A DNA stretch of 64,000 nucleotides from JBKEDS01 sp047975545 (GCA_047975545.1 JBKEDS010000014.1:62001-126000), one strand, 5' to 3'; shown: positions 25,897 to 35,750, counted from the first letter of the stretch. The notes: generated from the letters alone by a model not told the origin. Numbers and translations are program-made.

Positions 25897-26940
25897 ATGC
25901 AGAAAAATTACACCATAAAGGATATTGCCGAACTGGCAGGGGTTTCCAAGGGTACGGTAGACCGAGTTTTGCACAAGCGCGGCAAGGTATCCGAGCTTGC
26001 CATGGAAAAAGTAAACGCTGTTTTAAACCAAATAGACTACAAGCCCAATTTATTGGCAAAAAACCTAAAAAACAATAAACGCTACCGTGTTTCAATTTTG
26101 CTGCCCGATCCCAAGCACGACCCCTATTGGACGCCCTGCGTAACCGCCGTAAACACTATTACCGAAGAATTTAACGCCTTTAGCATTACTTTTGAAACTT
26201 ATTTTTTCAATCCCAAAAACACGGCGTCGTTCTTGGATGCCAATGCCAAAATAATGGCAACATTACCCGATGCCGTACTTATGGTACCCCTATTTTTAAA
26301 GGAAAGCGCAACGGTTTTACAACAGTACGAAACACTTAACATTATTGTTTCAACCATTAACAACAATGTAGACTCCAACAGTGTTAAAAGCTTTATTGGC
26401 CAAGATTTGCATACAAGCGGAAGGGTTGCCGCCAAGCTTATGCACAGCCTGATAAGGGAAGGCAACATAGCTATTATACACATAGACGAAAAGTATAAAA
26501 ACGCTATTTTTATGCAGCAAAAGGAAAAAGGCTTTAAGCGTTATTTTAACGAACTGAATGCTTTTAACGGCAACATAACTCCTGTTAAACTAAAACATCC
26601 CGATTTTGAAGATACCCTAACCCGCTTTATAAACCAAGACCCTTTTTTAAAAGGCATTTTTGTAACCACATCGAAAGCGTACCAAGTAGCCGATGTTTTA
26701 AACCACATTAACCGCAACGATATAGCCTTGATTGGTTACGACCTATTAAACGAAAACGTAGCACATTTAAAACAGGGCGGTATTGATTTTTTAATACACC
26801 AAAATCCAAAACAGCAAACTTACTTAGGGCTTAAAAACATGGTAGAATTTTTACTTTTTGACAAACCCATACCCGAACAAATCCATTTACCCATAGACAT
26901 TATAAATTCCGAAAACGTTACGCCTTTTATGCGCGATTAA
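25897..26940 (+). CDS. LacI-family transcriptional regulator
   Basis: 347 residues from the ATG at 25897. The N-terminus YTIKDIAELAGVSKGTVDRVLH is the LacI helix-turn-helix and YKPNLLAKNLK the hinge helix region. From residue 60 there is a periplasmic-binding-protein fold (VSILLPDPKHDPYWTP, ..FVTTSKAYQVADVL.., IALIGYD) that would bind a sugar or sugar phosphate. An in-frame ATG at 25747 would add 50 residues that run through the operator palindromes and do not resemble the family, so I reject it. It is divergent from the amino-sugar operon and is the most likely regulator of it through the two palindromes at 25817-25857. Effector unknown. Confidence 0.92.
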   Translation: MQKNYTIKDIAELAGVSKGTVDRVLHKRGKVSELAMEKVNAVLNQIDYKPNLLAKNLKNNKRYRVSILLPDPKHDPYWTPCVTAVNTITEEFNAFSITFETYFFNPKNTASFLDANAKIMATLPDAVLMVPLFLKESATVLQQYETLNIIVSTINNNVDSNSVKSFIGQDLHTSGRVAAKLMHSLIREGNIAIIHIDEKYKNAIFMQQKEKGFKRYFNELNAFNGNITPVKLKHPDFEDTLTRFINQDPFLKGIFVTTSKAYQVADVLNHINRNDIALIGYDLLNENVAHLKQGGIDFLIHQNPKQQTYLGLKNMVEFLLFDKPIPEQIHLPIDIINSENVTPFMRD

Positions 26941-26955
26941 AGCAATCCTATTTTT

Positions 26956-27603
26956 TTAGCCCAGCCCCACCAAATGAAAAACCCCAAAAGCCGACGGCGT
27001 ATGGAAATCGGGCGTTTCGGTATTGGGGTTTATCCAAGGCATCCACGTGGGCTGGTACGAACCATCGGGTTGTTTATGGTACTTAGCCCTAAAAACACCT
27101 GTTTCAATTTTATTGCCTTTTAATAATTTTAGGGCTTTTAACGATGTTAGGCTTATAGCGCCCTCGACAACAAAACAATCGTTAAAAACAAACGATTTAA
27201 TAGCTATATCGGTTGAAGGCCAGTTCCATTTAAAATCGAAATTCCGGCAATATTCTGCCTTAAAATCCATTAACCGTGGTGTTGGGTCTATTTCCAAACA
27301 ATAATACGGATGTAGGTTTTCATCACTCCTAAAGAACAGCTCTACCCTATCGGAATGGTTAATACTATCGTATTTGTCTACCTTGTTGGCTATATGGATA
27401 TTGGTATCGAATACCTTGAAATTGAAATATAAAAACCTGGTATTCCAAAGGGCCCGAAATTCTATTTTATCAATTTTTGTGTTTTCCCAAGGGGAAGAAA
27501 AATCAGTTAGCACATTAGCTTTGCTCCATAAAGTATCGTCGCCTTTTCCTGTTAGGGTTAGTGTTTGGTTACCCAATGGGTTAACAGTATATGTTTTTAG
27601 CAT
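26956..27603 (-). CDS. CBM9-like carbohydrate-binding family protein
   Basis: 215 residues from the ATG at 27603 (MLKTYTVNPLG). A longer reading to 27666 uses another start and runs into a palindromic repeat, so it is rejected. The body is a single beta-sandwich domain of the CBM9/DOMON-like type: WSKANVLTDFSSPWE, FRALWNTRFLYFNFKVFDTN and SDRVELFFRSDENLHPYYCLE are the standard segments. There is no signal peptide, so it is probably cytoplasmic, which is typical of many single-domain members in Bacteroidota. Neighbours are a LacI-type regulator (convergent) and a sulfatase on the same strand. Confidence 0.72.
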   Translation of the reverse strand: MLKTYTVNPLGNQTLTLTGKGDDTLWSKANVLTDFSSPWENTKIDKIEFRALWNTRFLYFNFKVFDTNIHIANKVDKYDSINHSDRVELFFRSDENLHPYYCLEIDPTPRLMDFKAEYCRNFDFKWNWPSTDIAIKSFVFNDCFVVEGAISLTSLKALKLLKGNKIETGVFRAKYHKQPDGSYQPTWMPWINPNTETPDFHTPSAFGVFHLVGLG

Positions 27604-27639
27604 GTTTTTGTTTGTTTTTATTGTTGTTATCGATGTGCG

Positions 27640-27699
27640 GGCTTCGACAGGCTCAGCCGCCAACACCTATCTAAATCGGTGGCTGAGCTTGTCGAAGCC
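27640..27699. repeat. inverted repeat, family A-like (copy 4)
   Basis: Arms GGCTTCGACAGGCTCAGCC (27640 on) and GGCTGAGCTTGTCGAAGCC (to 27699) with a loop of 16 bases (27662-27677). This is the common Bacteroidota GCTTCGACAGGCTCAGC repeat type. It lies just upstream of the CBM9-like gene. Confidence 0.8.
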
Positions 27700-27742
27700 A
27701 CCTCAAAAAATCTCCTAAACCTAAAAAACACAAAGAAACAAC

Positions 27743-27770
27743 GAAGCCTTGGGAACTACACCAAGGCTTC
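27743..27770 (-). terminator. terminator after the sulfatase
   Basis: A perfect 10-base stem GAAGCCTTGG / CCAAGGCTTC with an 8-base loop, 36 bases beyond the stop of the sulfatase (27806). On the minus strand it is followed by GTTGTTTCTTTG, a weak T tract. Confidence 0.6.
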
Positions 27771-27805
27771 ATCAAATTAACTACAAAATAACAAATAAAC
27801 TAATT

Positions 27806-29377
27806 TTATTTAAGTTCTACTTCTTCGGTTTCGTTAAAACCTTTGCCCCTTATAATTTCAAAAGCGGCAATCATATCTTTTAATTTTTCGGGATTGGATG
27901 CTGCCAAATTATTGTTTTGCCCAACATCGTCCTTTAGGTTGTATAGTTGGTAACCGCCGTCGTTACCTATTTCAATATTTACGGATGCTATTTTTTTCCC
28001 GCCCTTGTAAGGTGGTATCATTACCCAATCGCCTTGTCGGTAAGCGGTTCTTGTGGTAGCTTCCAGCACGTAATCGGTTCGGCCTTGGCTGCTTTTCCCC
28101 AAGAACACATCTAAAAAGTTTTGGCTGTCGGGCCCGGTTTCGCGGCTTCCCGTTAATGCCGCCAACGACGAGAACAAATCGATTTGGCTAATTAGGGCAT
28201 CGGATGTTACGGGCGAAATTTTGTTTTTCCAATACACAAAAAACGGTACTCTTGTCCCGGCTTCGAACAAGCTGTACTTACCGCCTTTTAATCCTCCCAT
28301 AGGGTCGTGCTTGCCCAATTTTTCTACGGCATCGTCGTAATAACCATCGTTTAGCACGGGACCGTTGTCGCTTGAAAACACAATCAAGGTATTTTCCAAA
28401 AGGCCTTCGGTTTCCAAGGTTTTAACAAATTCGCCTATACACCAATCGGCCTCCAAAATAACGTCGCCCCGTGGCCCCATTCCCGATTTGCCCACAAATC
28501 TTGGGTGCGGTGTACGTGGTACGTGGGGCTGCTGTATGGTGTAATATAAAAAGAAAGGCTTGTCTTTATGGGTTTTAACGTAGTCTTGGGCATGGATTAG
28601 GAAATTATCGGCCATATCCTCGTCTACCCATTTAGCCGATTCGCCACCTTTCATAAATCCAATTCGGGGAATACCGTTAACAATGCTATTGTTGTGGCCG
28701 TGGTGCCATTTCATTTTTAAAAGCTCGGGATTGTTTTTCCCTGTTGGCTCGCCTTCGAAATTTTTATGGTAATCGACATAAATGGGGTCGTTTTTATCCA
28801 AATTTGCCACATTGCCGTTTTCGATATAAACGGTTGGCACGCGGTCCTGTGTTGCGGCCATAATATAGCTGTAATCGAAACCAACCTCGTTTGGCCCGGG
28901 CGAAATGTGTTCGTTCCAGTTTACGGAACCGGAACCTAGGCCAAGGTGCCATTTCCCAATAACCGCTGTTTGATATCCTTGTTGTTTTAACATTTTAGGA
29001 ATGGTTGCCTCGGCGGTATCGATTAGCAATGGTGCTGTACCGGGAAGTATTTTGGCGCGTTTGTTTCGCCATGGATAAGTACCGGTTAACAAGGCATAAC
29101 GGCTGGGCGAACACGTAGCGGACGAGGCATAACCGTTGGTAAACCTTACGCCGCCATTTGCCAAGTGGTCCAAATTGGGCGTGCTTATTTCGGTGGCACC
29201 GTACGAGCTTAAATCGCCATACCCCAAATCGTCGGCATAGATTATAACAATATTGGGCAAGGTTTTGGTTGTTAACTCTTGCTGTTCGGCCGTGTTTAGG
29301 GCCTGTTCCTTTTTAGTTTGGTTATTGCAGGAAAAAATTAGGGATAATCCTAAAACTGCGACTAAAATTTTGTTCAT
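27806..29377 (-). CDS. sulfatase lipoprotein
   Basis: 523 residues of the alkaline-phosphatase-superfamily sulfatase type (S1). Lipobox IFSC puts the lipidated Cys at 17. The metal-binding DD (Asp49-Asp50) is in IYADDLGYGDLSS. The maturation motif C-S-P-S-R (Cys89) would be converted to formylglycine by a sulfatase-maturating enzyme that is not in this window. Conserved IGKWHLG, HGHNN and SSDNGP follow. It removes sulfate from a sulfated sugar. Subfamily and target are not assigned: the layout somewhat resembles GlcNAc- or Gal-6-sulfatases, but I cannot choose. It is downstream of the second sulfatase with 82 bases between, on the same strand. Confidence 0.93.
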   Translation of the reverse strand: MNKILVAVLGLSLIFSCNNQTKKEQALNTAEQQELTTKTLPNIVIIYADDLGYGDLSSYGATEISTPNLDHLANGGVRFTNGYASSATCSPSRYALLTGTYPWRNKRAKILPGTAPLLIDTAEATIPKMLKQQGYQTAVIGKWHLGLGSGSVNWNEHISPGPNEVGFDYSYIMAATQDRVPTVYIENGNVANLDKNDPIYVDYHKNFEGEPTGKNNPELLKMKWHHGHNNSIVNGIPRIGFMKGGESAKWVDEDMADNFLIHAQDYVKTHKDKPFFLYYTIQQPHVPRTPHPRFVGKSGMGPRGDVILEADWCIGEFVKTLETEGLLENTLIVFSSDNGPVLNDGYYDDAVEKLGKHDPMGGLKGGKYSLFEAGTRVPFFVYWKNKISPVTSDALISQIDLFSSLAALTGSRETGPDSQNFLDVFLGKSSQGRTDYVLEATTRTAYRQGDWVMIPPYKGGKKIASVNIEIGNDGGYQLYNLKDDVGQNNNLAASNPEKLKDMIAAFEIIRGKGFNETEEVELK

Positions 29378-29459
29378 TTTATAAATTTGTTTTTTTTATT
29401 GATTTGGTAAAATTTTTTATTACAGCCATTTCACCTTAAAAAATATCGTTCTTAATTAA

Positions 29460-30914
29460 TTATTCCGGACGCTTAAATCGGTCGGGGTTTTCGTTATCGT
29501 ATTCCCTGTTTTGCTTTAAGCCTTTAAACAACGGATCTAAATTTTTGGAGTTCCACTGCATAACGGCCGTGTTTAATGTTTCTGTTTTATCGAGCGAGGC
29601 ATTAACCAAATTGCTTTCTTCGGAAATATCGGCGTTTAAATCGTATAGTTCTTTTTCGCCATCTTGATTTAACAGCTTATCGCCATTACTGTTCCTAACG
29701 GCAAATTTGTTGGCATCGAAGCCACGCCAAAACAAATAATCGTGTGGGTAGCCTTTATTTTCACCTGTTATATACGGTATTAAATTCACACCATCGATAC
29801 TGTTTTTGGTTTTAATGGGCGTTTGGGACTGCGCTATGATAGTTCCAAAAATATCCAAGGCAATTATAGGTTTATCGTAAGTGGTGCCTGCCGGGATTTT
29901 TGCGGGCCATTTCATGGCAAACGGCACACGAAAACCGCCTTCATAAAAGCTGCCCTTGCCATCTCTTAAAATGCCGTTATTGGCGCCGTTGTGGCCTTCG
30001 GCACCGCCGTTATCGGAAAGGAAGCAAACAATGGTGTTTTCATCTAAATCTAACTCTTCCAATTTATCGAGCACACGCCCAACGCCGTCGTCTACGGCAC
30101 TTACCATGGCGGCGTATGTTTTTCGCTTTTTATTTTGGATGGTATCGAAACGGCTTAAATATTTTTCGGTAGCCTGCATGGGCGTATGCGGCGCATTGTA
30201 GGCCAAGTATATAAAAAACGGCTGGTCCTTATATTTTTCAATATACCTAACGGCATCGCGCGATAGGGCGTCGGTAACGTATTCGGTTTCTTCTTCCCGC
30301 TGGTGGTTTCTAAGCATTTTGGTTTTGTAGCCATCGAACTGCGATTTAGCCTCGAACTCGTCCTGAAGGGTTAACAGCTCGGGAAAATACATGTGGCCGC
30401 CACTTAGGAAGCCGTAAAAATCGTCGAAACCACGCTCTAAGGGGTGTTGCGATTTGTGCGCCCCCAAATGCCACTTGCCCAAGGCTACGGATTTGTAACC
30501 GCCTTTACGCAATGCCGATGCCAAAGTTTCTTCGGACAAAGGCAAGCCCTGGCTCGGGTCGTTGGGCGCAAACAATGGGTTACGGCTAAAACCAAAACGG
30601 TCCTGATAGCGCCCCGTTATGATACCGGCACGGCTTGGGCCGCAAACGGCATAACTTACATAACCATTGGTAAATTTTACGCCTTGGCCGGCTATTTTGT
30701 CTATATTGGGCGTTGGTATGTCCGGGCAACCATTAAAACCAACGTCTTCGTAGCCCATATCGTCTACCAAAACAATAATTAGGTTTGGCGATTTTTCGGT
30801 TACCTTGGAAGCGTTTTCGTTTTGTTCGGCATTGCCCACTTTTTGCCCACAGGATAAAAGCAAGCCAAATACTACAAACAAACCCACTAATTTGTTAAAT
30901 GATTTTAAAGCCAT
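29460..30914 (-). CDS. sulfatase lipoprotein
   Basis: 484 residues, S1-type. Lipobox LLSC (Cys22). DD in VLVDDMGYEDVGF, maturation motif C-G-P-S-R (Cys91), ALGKWHLGAH and LSDNGGAEGHNGANN. The long N-terminal half with YQDRFGFSRNP and FYGFLSGGHMYFPE is typical of sulfatases in Bacteroidota PULs that act on marine sulfated glycans. First gene of the sulfatase pair. Upstream on the same strand, at 30939-31000, sits a degenerate copy of the element shared by the SusC1 and surface-lipoprotein genes, suggesting common control. Confidence 0.93.
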   Translation of the reverse strand: MALKSFNKLVGLFVVFGLLLSCGQKVGNAEQNENASKVTEKSPNLIIVLVDDMGYEDVGFNGCPDIPTPNIDKIAGQGVKFTNGYVSYAVCGPSRAGIITGRYQDRFGFSRNPLFAPNDPSQGLPLSEETLASALRKGGYKSVALGKWHLGAHKSQHPLERGFDDFYGFLSGGHMYFPELLTLQDEFEAKSQFDGYKTKMLRNHQREEETEYVTDALSRDAVRYIEKYKDQPFFIYLAYNAPHTPMQATEKYLSRFDTIQNKKRKTYAAMVSAVDDGVGRVLDKLEELDLDENTIVCFLSDNGGAEGHNGANNGILRDGKGSFYEGGFRVPFAMKWPAKIPAGTTYDKPIIALDIFGTIIAQSQTPIKTKNSIDGVNLIPYITGENKGYPHDYLFWRGFDANKFAVRNSNGDKLLNQDGEKELYDLNADISEESNLVNASLDKTETLNTAVMQWNSKNLDPLFKGLKQNREYDNENPDRFKRPE

Positions 30915-30938
30915 AGAATTTCAAAATTTAGGATGAAA

Positions 30939-31000
30939 CAAATTTATTATTAAAGTTACCGAAAAAGGGGGTAAATAACACTCAAATAGTGGGGTTAAAA
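30939..31000 (-). promoter_or_regulatory. degenerate copy of the PUL upstream element
   Basis: On the minus strand: TTTTAACCCCACTATTTGAG followed by TGTTATTTACCCCC and GGTAACTTTAATAATAAATT. It has the same order as the element at 35633-35685 (TTTACCCCCA, TTGA, GTTA then ATAATTT) but with more mismatches and a longer spacing. It lies upstream of the second sulfatase. Confidence 0.4.
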
Positions 31001-31154
31001 TATTCAAAAAACGTTTTTGGTGCAACTTAATTGCAAAATATGGTTACTTTTAGGCGGAAGTTGGCACTTATCGTGAACGAACAAAAACAAAAACCGAACA
31101 AACCAATTTATATAAATCTAAATTTTGCAAATTTGTTGTTTACAGAATTTGAAT

Positions 31155-31535
31155 ATGGGAAAGAATAAGAAAATAGAAGTTGAGGGGAAAGAAATTACAA
31201 TAATACTTGACAAGGAACAAGAGTATATTTCCTTAACCGATATGCTGAAAGCAAAGAACGGAGATTTCTTTATATCTGACTGGCTTCGCAACAGAAACAC
31301 GATAGAATATCTTGGAATTTGGGAAAGCGTTTACAATCCAAATTTTAATTATGGCGAATTCGCCATAATTAAAAGCCAGGCTGGATTGAACAGCTACAAA
31401 TTAAGTGTGAAGGATTGGACAGAAAAAACAAATGCAATAGGCCTAAAGGCAAAAGCCGGAAGATATGGCGGAATTAGGGGAACATTTAAACGGGCAAATA
31501 CCCGAACACCAATAAAAGCTAAAATTCCGCAATAA
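31155..31535 (+). pseudogene. KilA-N domain gene remnant, truncated
   Basis: 126 residues from the ATG at 31155; the longer reading starts at TTG. The KilA-N core is clear: YISLTDMLKAKNGDFFISDW, RNRNTIEYLGIWESVYN, FAIIKSQAG and AIGLKAKAGRYGG. KilA-N is a DNA-binding domain found in phage and chromosomal proteins. After GRYGG the family normally continues with YAHKDIAFEFA; here it breaks into a basic tail (IRGTFKRANTRTP). Reading another frame from 31459 gives EDMAELGEHLNGQIPEHQ and a stop at 31513-31515, which looks like the genuine C-terminal end of a protein, so a deletion with frame change is likely. It lies 18 bases before the hybrid sensor gene and may be transcribed with it. Confidence 0.6.
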
Positions 31536-31553
31536 AAACAAACAACAACTCAA

Positions 31554-34500
31554 ATGATTTTTTTGGGCAAAACCATAAAACACAAACTATTGTTCCTACT
31601 TGCAGCCGCAACAACCCTTGCCGCAGCACAGGAAAACGACACCAATTATATTATCGATATTATAAGTACGCGCGAGGGCTTGTCGCACAACTACGCCTCG
31701 TCCATTGTTAGCGACAGCCTAAACGTTAAATGGATAGGCACCGAAAACGGCATTACCAAATTCGACGGCCTAAACTTCGAGTACATAAAACCTACAGGAA
31801 CCTACAAGGACTTAAAAAACGAAAACATAGAAGTATTGTTTAGGGAAAACGCCAACCATATTTGGGTGGGCACAAAAAGTGGCGGGCTGTCGTGCATAAA
31901 CATAAAACAAAACAGTATAACCAATTACGATTTTTTAATAAACTCGACCGATAAAAGCAACCTAAGCATTGTATCGCTTACCCAGGACAAAAACAAAAAC
32001 ATTTGGGCGGGAACACTTAACGAGGGCATTTTTGTTATCGATTATATTAACAAAAAACTGGTAAACCACATCAACTTAAAAACGGCTGTTTTAAGCATTA
32101 TTAAGGACCCTTTTGACAATGTATGGTACGCCAGCGACAATTATGTATACAAATACGATGCCTCGGAAAACAGGACTATTAAATTTAACCTCGACTATTT
32201 GGTAACCGATTTAGCTTTCGACGATGCCCGCGACCGAATTTGGATAGGTACCGCCAAAAGCAACGGCGAACTGTTTTACCTTAACCTAAACACCCAAAAA
32301 ATAGAATCGGTTAAAACCCAAATTAAAAGCAATTACGGCATCCTGTTTTCGCTGGACCACTTGGACAGGCTTTGGGTAGGCACATGGCGGCACGGCCTGT
32401 ACCGAAGCAACAAAAACCTAACCCAATTTAGCGAAATAGAACTGGTACCTTCAAGGTCGGATAAAATAAAGGCCAACTACAATACCATTATCGATATTCA
32501 CCACGACCAAAACAACATGACCTGGATAGCCACCACAAACGGCGGTGTTGTAAAATTGGTGGAACCCAAAGGCTTTTTCAACTTAGATGCCTTTATACAA
32601 CCCGAACAACTAAACGGCGACCTAAATATCGAGTGCATATACCGTAACCAAAACGCCATTTTTCTCGGCACTTGTAAAAAAGGCGCTTTTTTTGGCAACG
32701 ATTTCAACACCCTAACCCCCATTAACGGTATTGGCCACGAAAAAGTATTTGCCTTTTTGGAACACCAAAACCAGCTATTAATAGGTGCTACCTCCGGCTT
32801 GTACGTTTTCGATTTAAACCTTAAAAAAATAGTATCCGAACACACTTGGCTGCGCAAGGTAACGGCCATTTTGGTAGACCACGACAGCAACCTGTACATA
32901 GGCACTCAGCACGATGGCATTGCTATTGTTCCGTTAAACGAAATAAGCAACAGGGCCGCTTATAAATCCTACTCGACCAACGCCAACAACAATACCCCTA
33001 AAATAAAAAGCGACCGCATTACCTCGATTGCCGAGGACACCAATGGCAATGTTTGGTTTGGCACCTACAACGGCATACACCGCTACGACACGGCCTCCCA
33101 AAAATTTTACCATCAATCGGAACTTCTTGAAGAAGAACTGCCCAGCGTTATAATAAACGAACTTAAAATTAAAAACAACGCCATTTGGGCGGCCACTCCC
33201 GGCGGGCTTTTCAAATTATTTTACACCAACAAAAAATTAACGGTAGCCAGTAGCCTAACAAAGGAAAACGGCCTAAAAAGCGACTTTATTTGCGCCTTGG
33301 ATTTCGATGCCCAAGACAACCTATGGCTAAGCGCCAATACCGAAATTGTAAAATACAACGAAAAAAACGGCACGTTTTCCAGCTACGAAACCATCGACGG
33401 CGTAGCAACCACATCGTTTAACAACCGTAGCGTTTTTAATTACCGCAACAATACTATTTATTTTGGGGGCGTGGACAATATTACTTTTTTCAACCCCAAT
33501 ATTGTTACCTCCTTTAAGTCTTCACCGCAAATTATACTAACCAATTTAAGGGTGAACAACAAAAACATAGATTTTAAAAATTCCGGTGAAGGAGAAAGCA
33601 TTATAGAGGAAAACTTTAGCTACGTTAACCATTTAACTTTTGACCATAAGGACAAGCTCTTTTCCATGGACATTGTCCCCAACGACTTCCTTGGCAACGA
33701 AAACATAAGTTACCGCTACAAGCTATTGGGCAACCAGGACGATTGGATTAACATAAAAAACCGGAACGAACTAAACTTCACGGGGCTTTCGGCAGGCAAG
33801 TACACCCTAAAAGTGGCCGCCACGCGCGACAACCAAAATTGGGTAGAAGCCAAAAACATTAATATTACGGTAAAAAACTCGCCATGGAAATCGCCTTGGG
33901 CTTTCTTTTTGTATGCCTTTATCCTATCGGCTATTTTGTACAGCATTATTAAAACCTACAACAACCAAATACGGCTAAAAAACAAACTGCAACTGGCCCG
34001 AATAGACCGTGAAAAGGAAATAAGGCTAAGCGAGGCAAAACTAACCTTTTTTACCAATATATCGCACGAGTTTAGAACGCCGTTGACCCTAATTGTTAGC
34101 CCACTGGCCGAACTACTCGAAAACACCCACCTACCCGCAAAAGTTTCGGAAAAACTACGGATTATCGATAAAAACACAAACCGCCTGCTTAACCTTGTTA
34201 ACCAGCTTCTCGATTTTAGGAAAGCCGATTACGGCCTGCTAAAATTAAGCGCGGCACAAGGCAATTTTGCACGGTTTTCCAGCGAGGTATTCCTGTATTT
34301 TAAAGAAGCCGCCAAAGCAAAAAAAATACAATACACCTTTACTTGCAATACCGATGAAATTATGTTTCCCTTCGACCGCAACAAAATGGAAATTGTATTA
34401 TGCAACCTACTTTCCAACGCCATTAAATACTGCAACCATGGCGACAGCATCCATTTTAATTTAAGTGAAGATGCCGAAACCAACACCTGCTTAATTTCTA

Positions 34501-35603
34501 TAAAGGACACCGGCCCCGGCATTGCCGAAGAAAACCTGAATAAAATATTCGACCGTTTCTACCAAATAAAAACCGCTAAAACCGCCAAAATGATTGGTAG
34601 CGGCATTGGCTTGGCTTTTTCAAAACAAATTGTAGAACTCCACCACGGCAGTATTGAAGTAGCCAGCAAAAAAGGCAAAGGCACCGAGTTTAAACTAAAA
34701 TTGTCCATGGCCCCCGAACTATACAAGGACAGCATGAATGCCGAACACCAAAAAACGGACAACATCGATGCCTACAACACCCTGAACAAAAAAAGCACAA
34801 CAAAAAGCTTAAACGTAGAAAGCAACAAAAAACCAAAACTACTTATTATAGACGACAACCCCGATATTTTAAACTACCTGAAGGATATTCTTGCACAAGA
34901 TTACAACTTAACACTGGCCAACGACGGCGTTGATGGCTTGGAAAAAGCCATATCCACAATGCCCGACCTAATAATAAGCGACGTTATGATGCCCGAAAAA
35001 GACGGCCTAACACTTTGCAAGGAATTAAAGGAGCAAATAACCACATCGCACATTCCGGTAATACTGCTAACGGCCAGAACCTCCACCGTTTTTGAAATCG
35101 AGGGCCTAAAAACCGGAGCCGACGACTACGTAACCAAGCCCTTTAACCCCACCGTTATAAAAGCCCGGATAAAAAGCCTATTGGAAAACAGGGCCAAACT
35201 GCGCGAACACTTGCTCAATAAAGTAAGGTTTGAGCCCACCCTTACCGAAACCGAAAAAAACACCGATCCCGAAAGCGTATTTATAACCAAAGCCATTACC
35301 TTGGTTGAAAACAACCTACAAAACCCAAACTTTGGCGTGGAAAATATGGTCGAGGACTTTTACATGAGCCAATCCACCCTATACCGCAAGATAAAATCGC
35401 TAACAGGCCTATCTATCACTGCCTTTATACGCTCCATACGGCTAAAACGTGCCGCACACCTAATTCTAACCGAGGACATGAACCTAAACCAAATAGCCTA
35501 CGAAGTTGGTTTTAACGATTATAAATACTTTAAAACATCGTTTAAAAAACAATTTAAATGCCTGCCCTCGCAATACAAGGAGGTTTTTAAGGACACGCAT
35601 TAG
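31554..35603 (+). CDS. hybrid two-component system sensor/regulator (HTCS)
   Basis: 1349 residues in one chain. Signal peptide 1-22. Residues about 30-690 are the periplasmic sensor: repeated Reg_prop blades (for example IWVGTKSGGLSCIN and VWFGTYNGIHRY) forming two beta-propellers, followed by a Y_Y_Y domain to about 770. A transmembrane helix is near 779-798. Then HisKA with His838 in NISHEFRTPLTLI, HATPase (NLLSNAIKYC and DTGPGIAEE), a receiver with Asp1143 in LIISDVMMPEKDG, and an AraC-type helix-turn-helix (LNQIAYEVGFNDYKYFKTSF). Such sensors bind an oligosaccharide and switch on their PUL. It is next to SusC1 and is the probable regulator of the upstream elements at 35633 and 40791. Confidence 0.96.
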   Translation: MIFLGKTIKHKLLFLLAAATTLAAAQENDTNYIIDIISTREGLSHNYASSIVSDSLNVKWIGTENGITKFDGLNFEYIKPTGTYKDLKNENIEVLFRENANHIWVGTKSGGLSCINIKQNSITNYDFLINSTDKSNLSIVSLTQDKNKNIWAGTLNEGIFVIDYINKKLVNHINLKTAVLSIIKDPFDNVWYASDNYVYKYDASENRTIKFNLDYLVTDLAFDDARDRIWIGTAKSNGELFYLNLNTQKIESVKTQIKSNYGILFSLDHLDRLWVGTWRHGLYRSNKNLTQFSEIELVPSRSDKIKANYNTIIDIHHDQNNMTWIATTNGGVVKLVEPKGFFNLDAFIQPEQLNGDLNIECIYRNQNAIFLGTCKKGAFFGNDFNTLTPINGIGHEKVFAFLEHQNQLLIGATSGLYVFDLNLKKIVSEHTWLRKVTAILVDHDSNLYIGTQHDGIAIVPLNEISNRAAYKSYSTNANNNTPKIKSDRITSIAEDTNGNVWFGTYNGIHRYDTASQKFYHQSELLEEELPSVIINELKIKNNAIWAATPGGLFKLFYTNKKLTVASSLTKENGLKSDFICALDFDAQDNLWLSANTEIVKYNEKNGTFSSYETIDGVATTSFNNRSVFNYRNNTIYFGGVDNITFFNPNIVTSFKSSPQIILTNLRVNNKNIDFKNSGEGESIIEENFSYVNHLTFDHKDKLFSMDIVPNDFLGNENISYRYKLLGNQDDWINIKNRNELNFTGLSAGKYTLKVAATRDNQNWVEAKNINITVKNSPWKSPWAFFLYAFILSAILYSIIKTYNNQIRLKNKLQLARIDREKEIRLSEAKLTFFTNISHEFRTPLTLIVSPLAELLENTHLPAKVSEKLRIIDKNTNRLLNLVNQLLDFRKADYGLLKLSAAQGNFARFSSEVFLYFKEAAKAKKIQYTFTCNTDEIMFPFDRNKMEIVLCNLLSNAIKYCNHGDSIHFNLSEDAETNTCLISIKDTGPGIAEENLNKIFDRFYQIKTAKTAKMIGSGIGLAFSKQIVELHHGSIEVASKKGKGTEFKLKLSMAPELYKDSMNAEHQKTDNIDAYNTLNKKSTTKSLNVESNKKPKLLIIDDNPDILNYLKDILAQDYNLTLANDGVDGLEKAISTMPDLIISDVMMPEKDGLTLCKELKEQITTSHIPVILLTARTSTVFEIEGLKTGADDYVTKPFNPTVIKARIKSLLENRAKLREHLLNKVRFEPTLTETEKNTDPESVFITKAITLVENNLQNPNFGVENMVEDFYMSQSTLYRKIKSLTGLSITAFIRSIRLKRAAHLILTEDMNLNQIAYEVGFNDYKYFKTSFKKQFKCLPSQYKEVFKDTH

Positions 35604-35632
35604 CATGGGTTTTTAGAGTGAATTTTAAAACT

Positions 35633-35685
35633 GCTTAATTTACCCCCATAGTTTGACCAAAATTTTGTTAATGTTTTCATAATTT
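35633..35685 (+). promoter_or_regulatory. PUL upstream element, copy 1 (before SusC1)
   Basis: Block 1 GCTTAATTTACCCCCA-TAGT-TTGACCAA (35633-35660) and block 2 GTTAATGTTTTCATAATTT (35667-35685) recur at 40791-40845: 25 of 28 and 16 of 19 bases agree. The gap between the blocks is 6 bases here, 8 there. Candidate operator and promoter region for the hybrid regulator. Confidence 0.65.
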
Positions 35686-35750
35686 TTTACAACCTTTGTG
35701 TAAATTAAAAGCAAATTAAAAGCTTAACAACTAAAAATTAATTCAAACTT

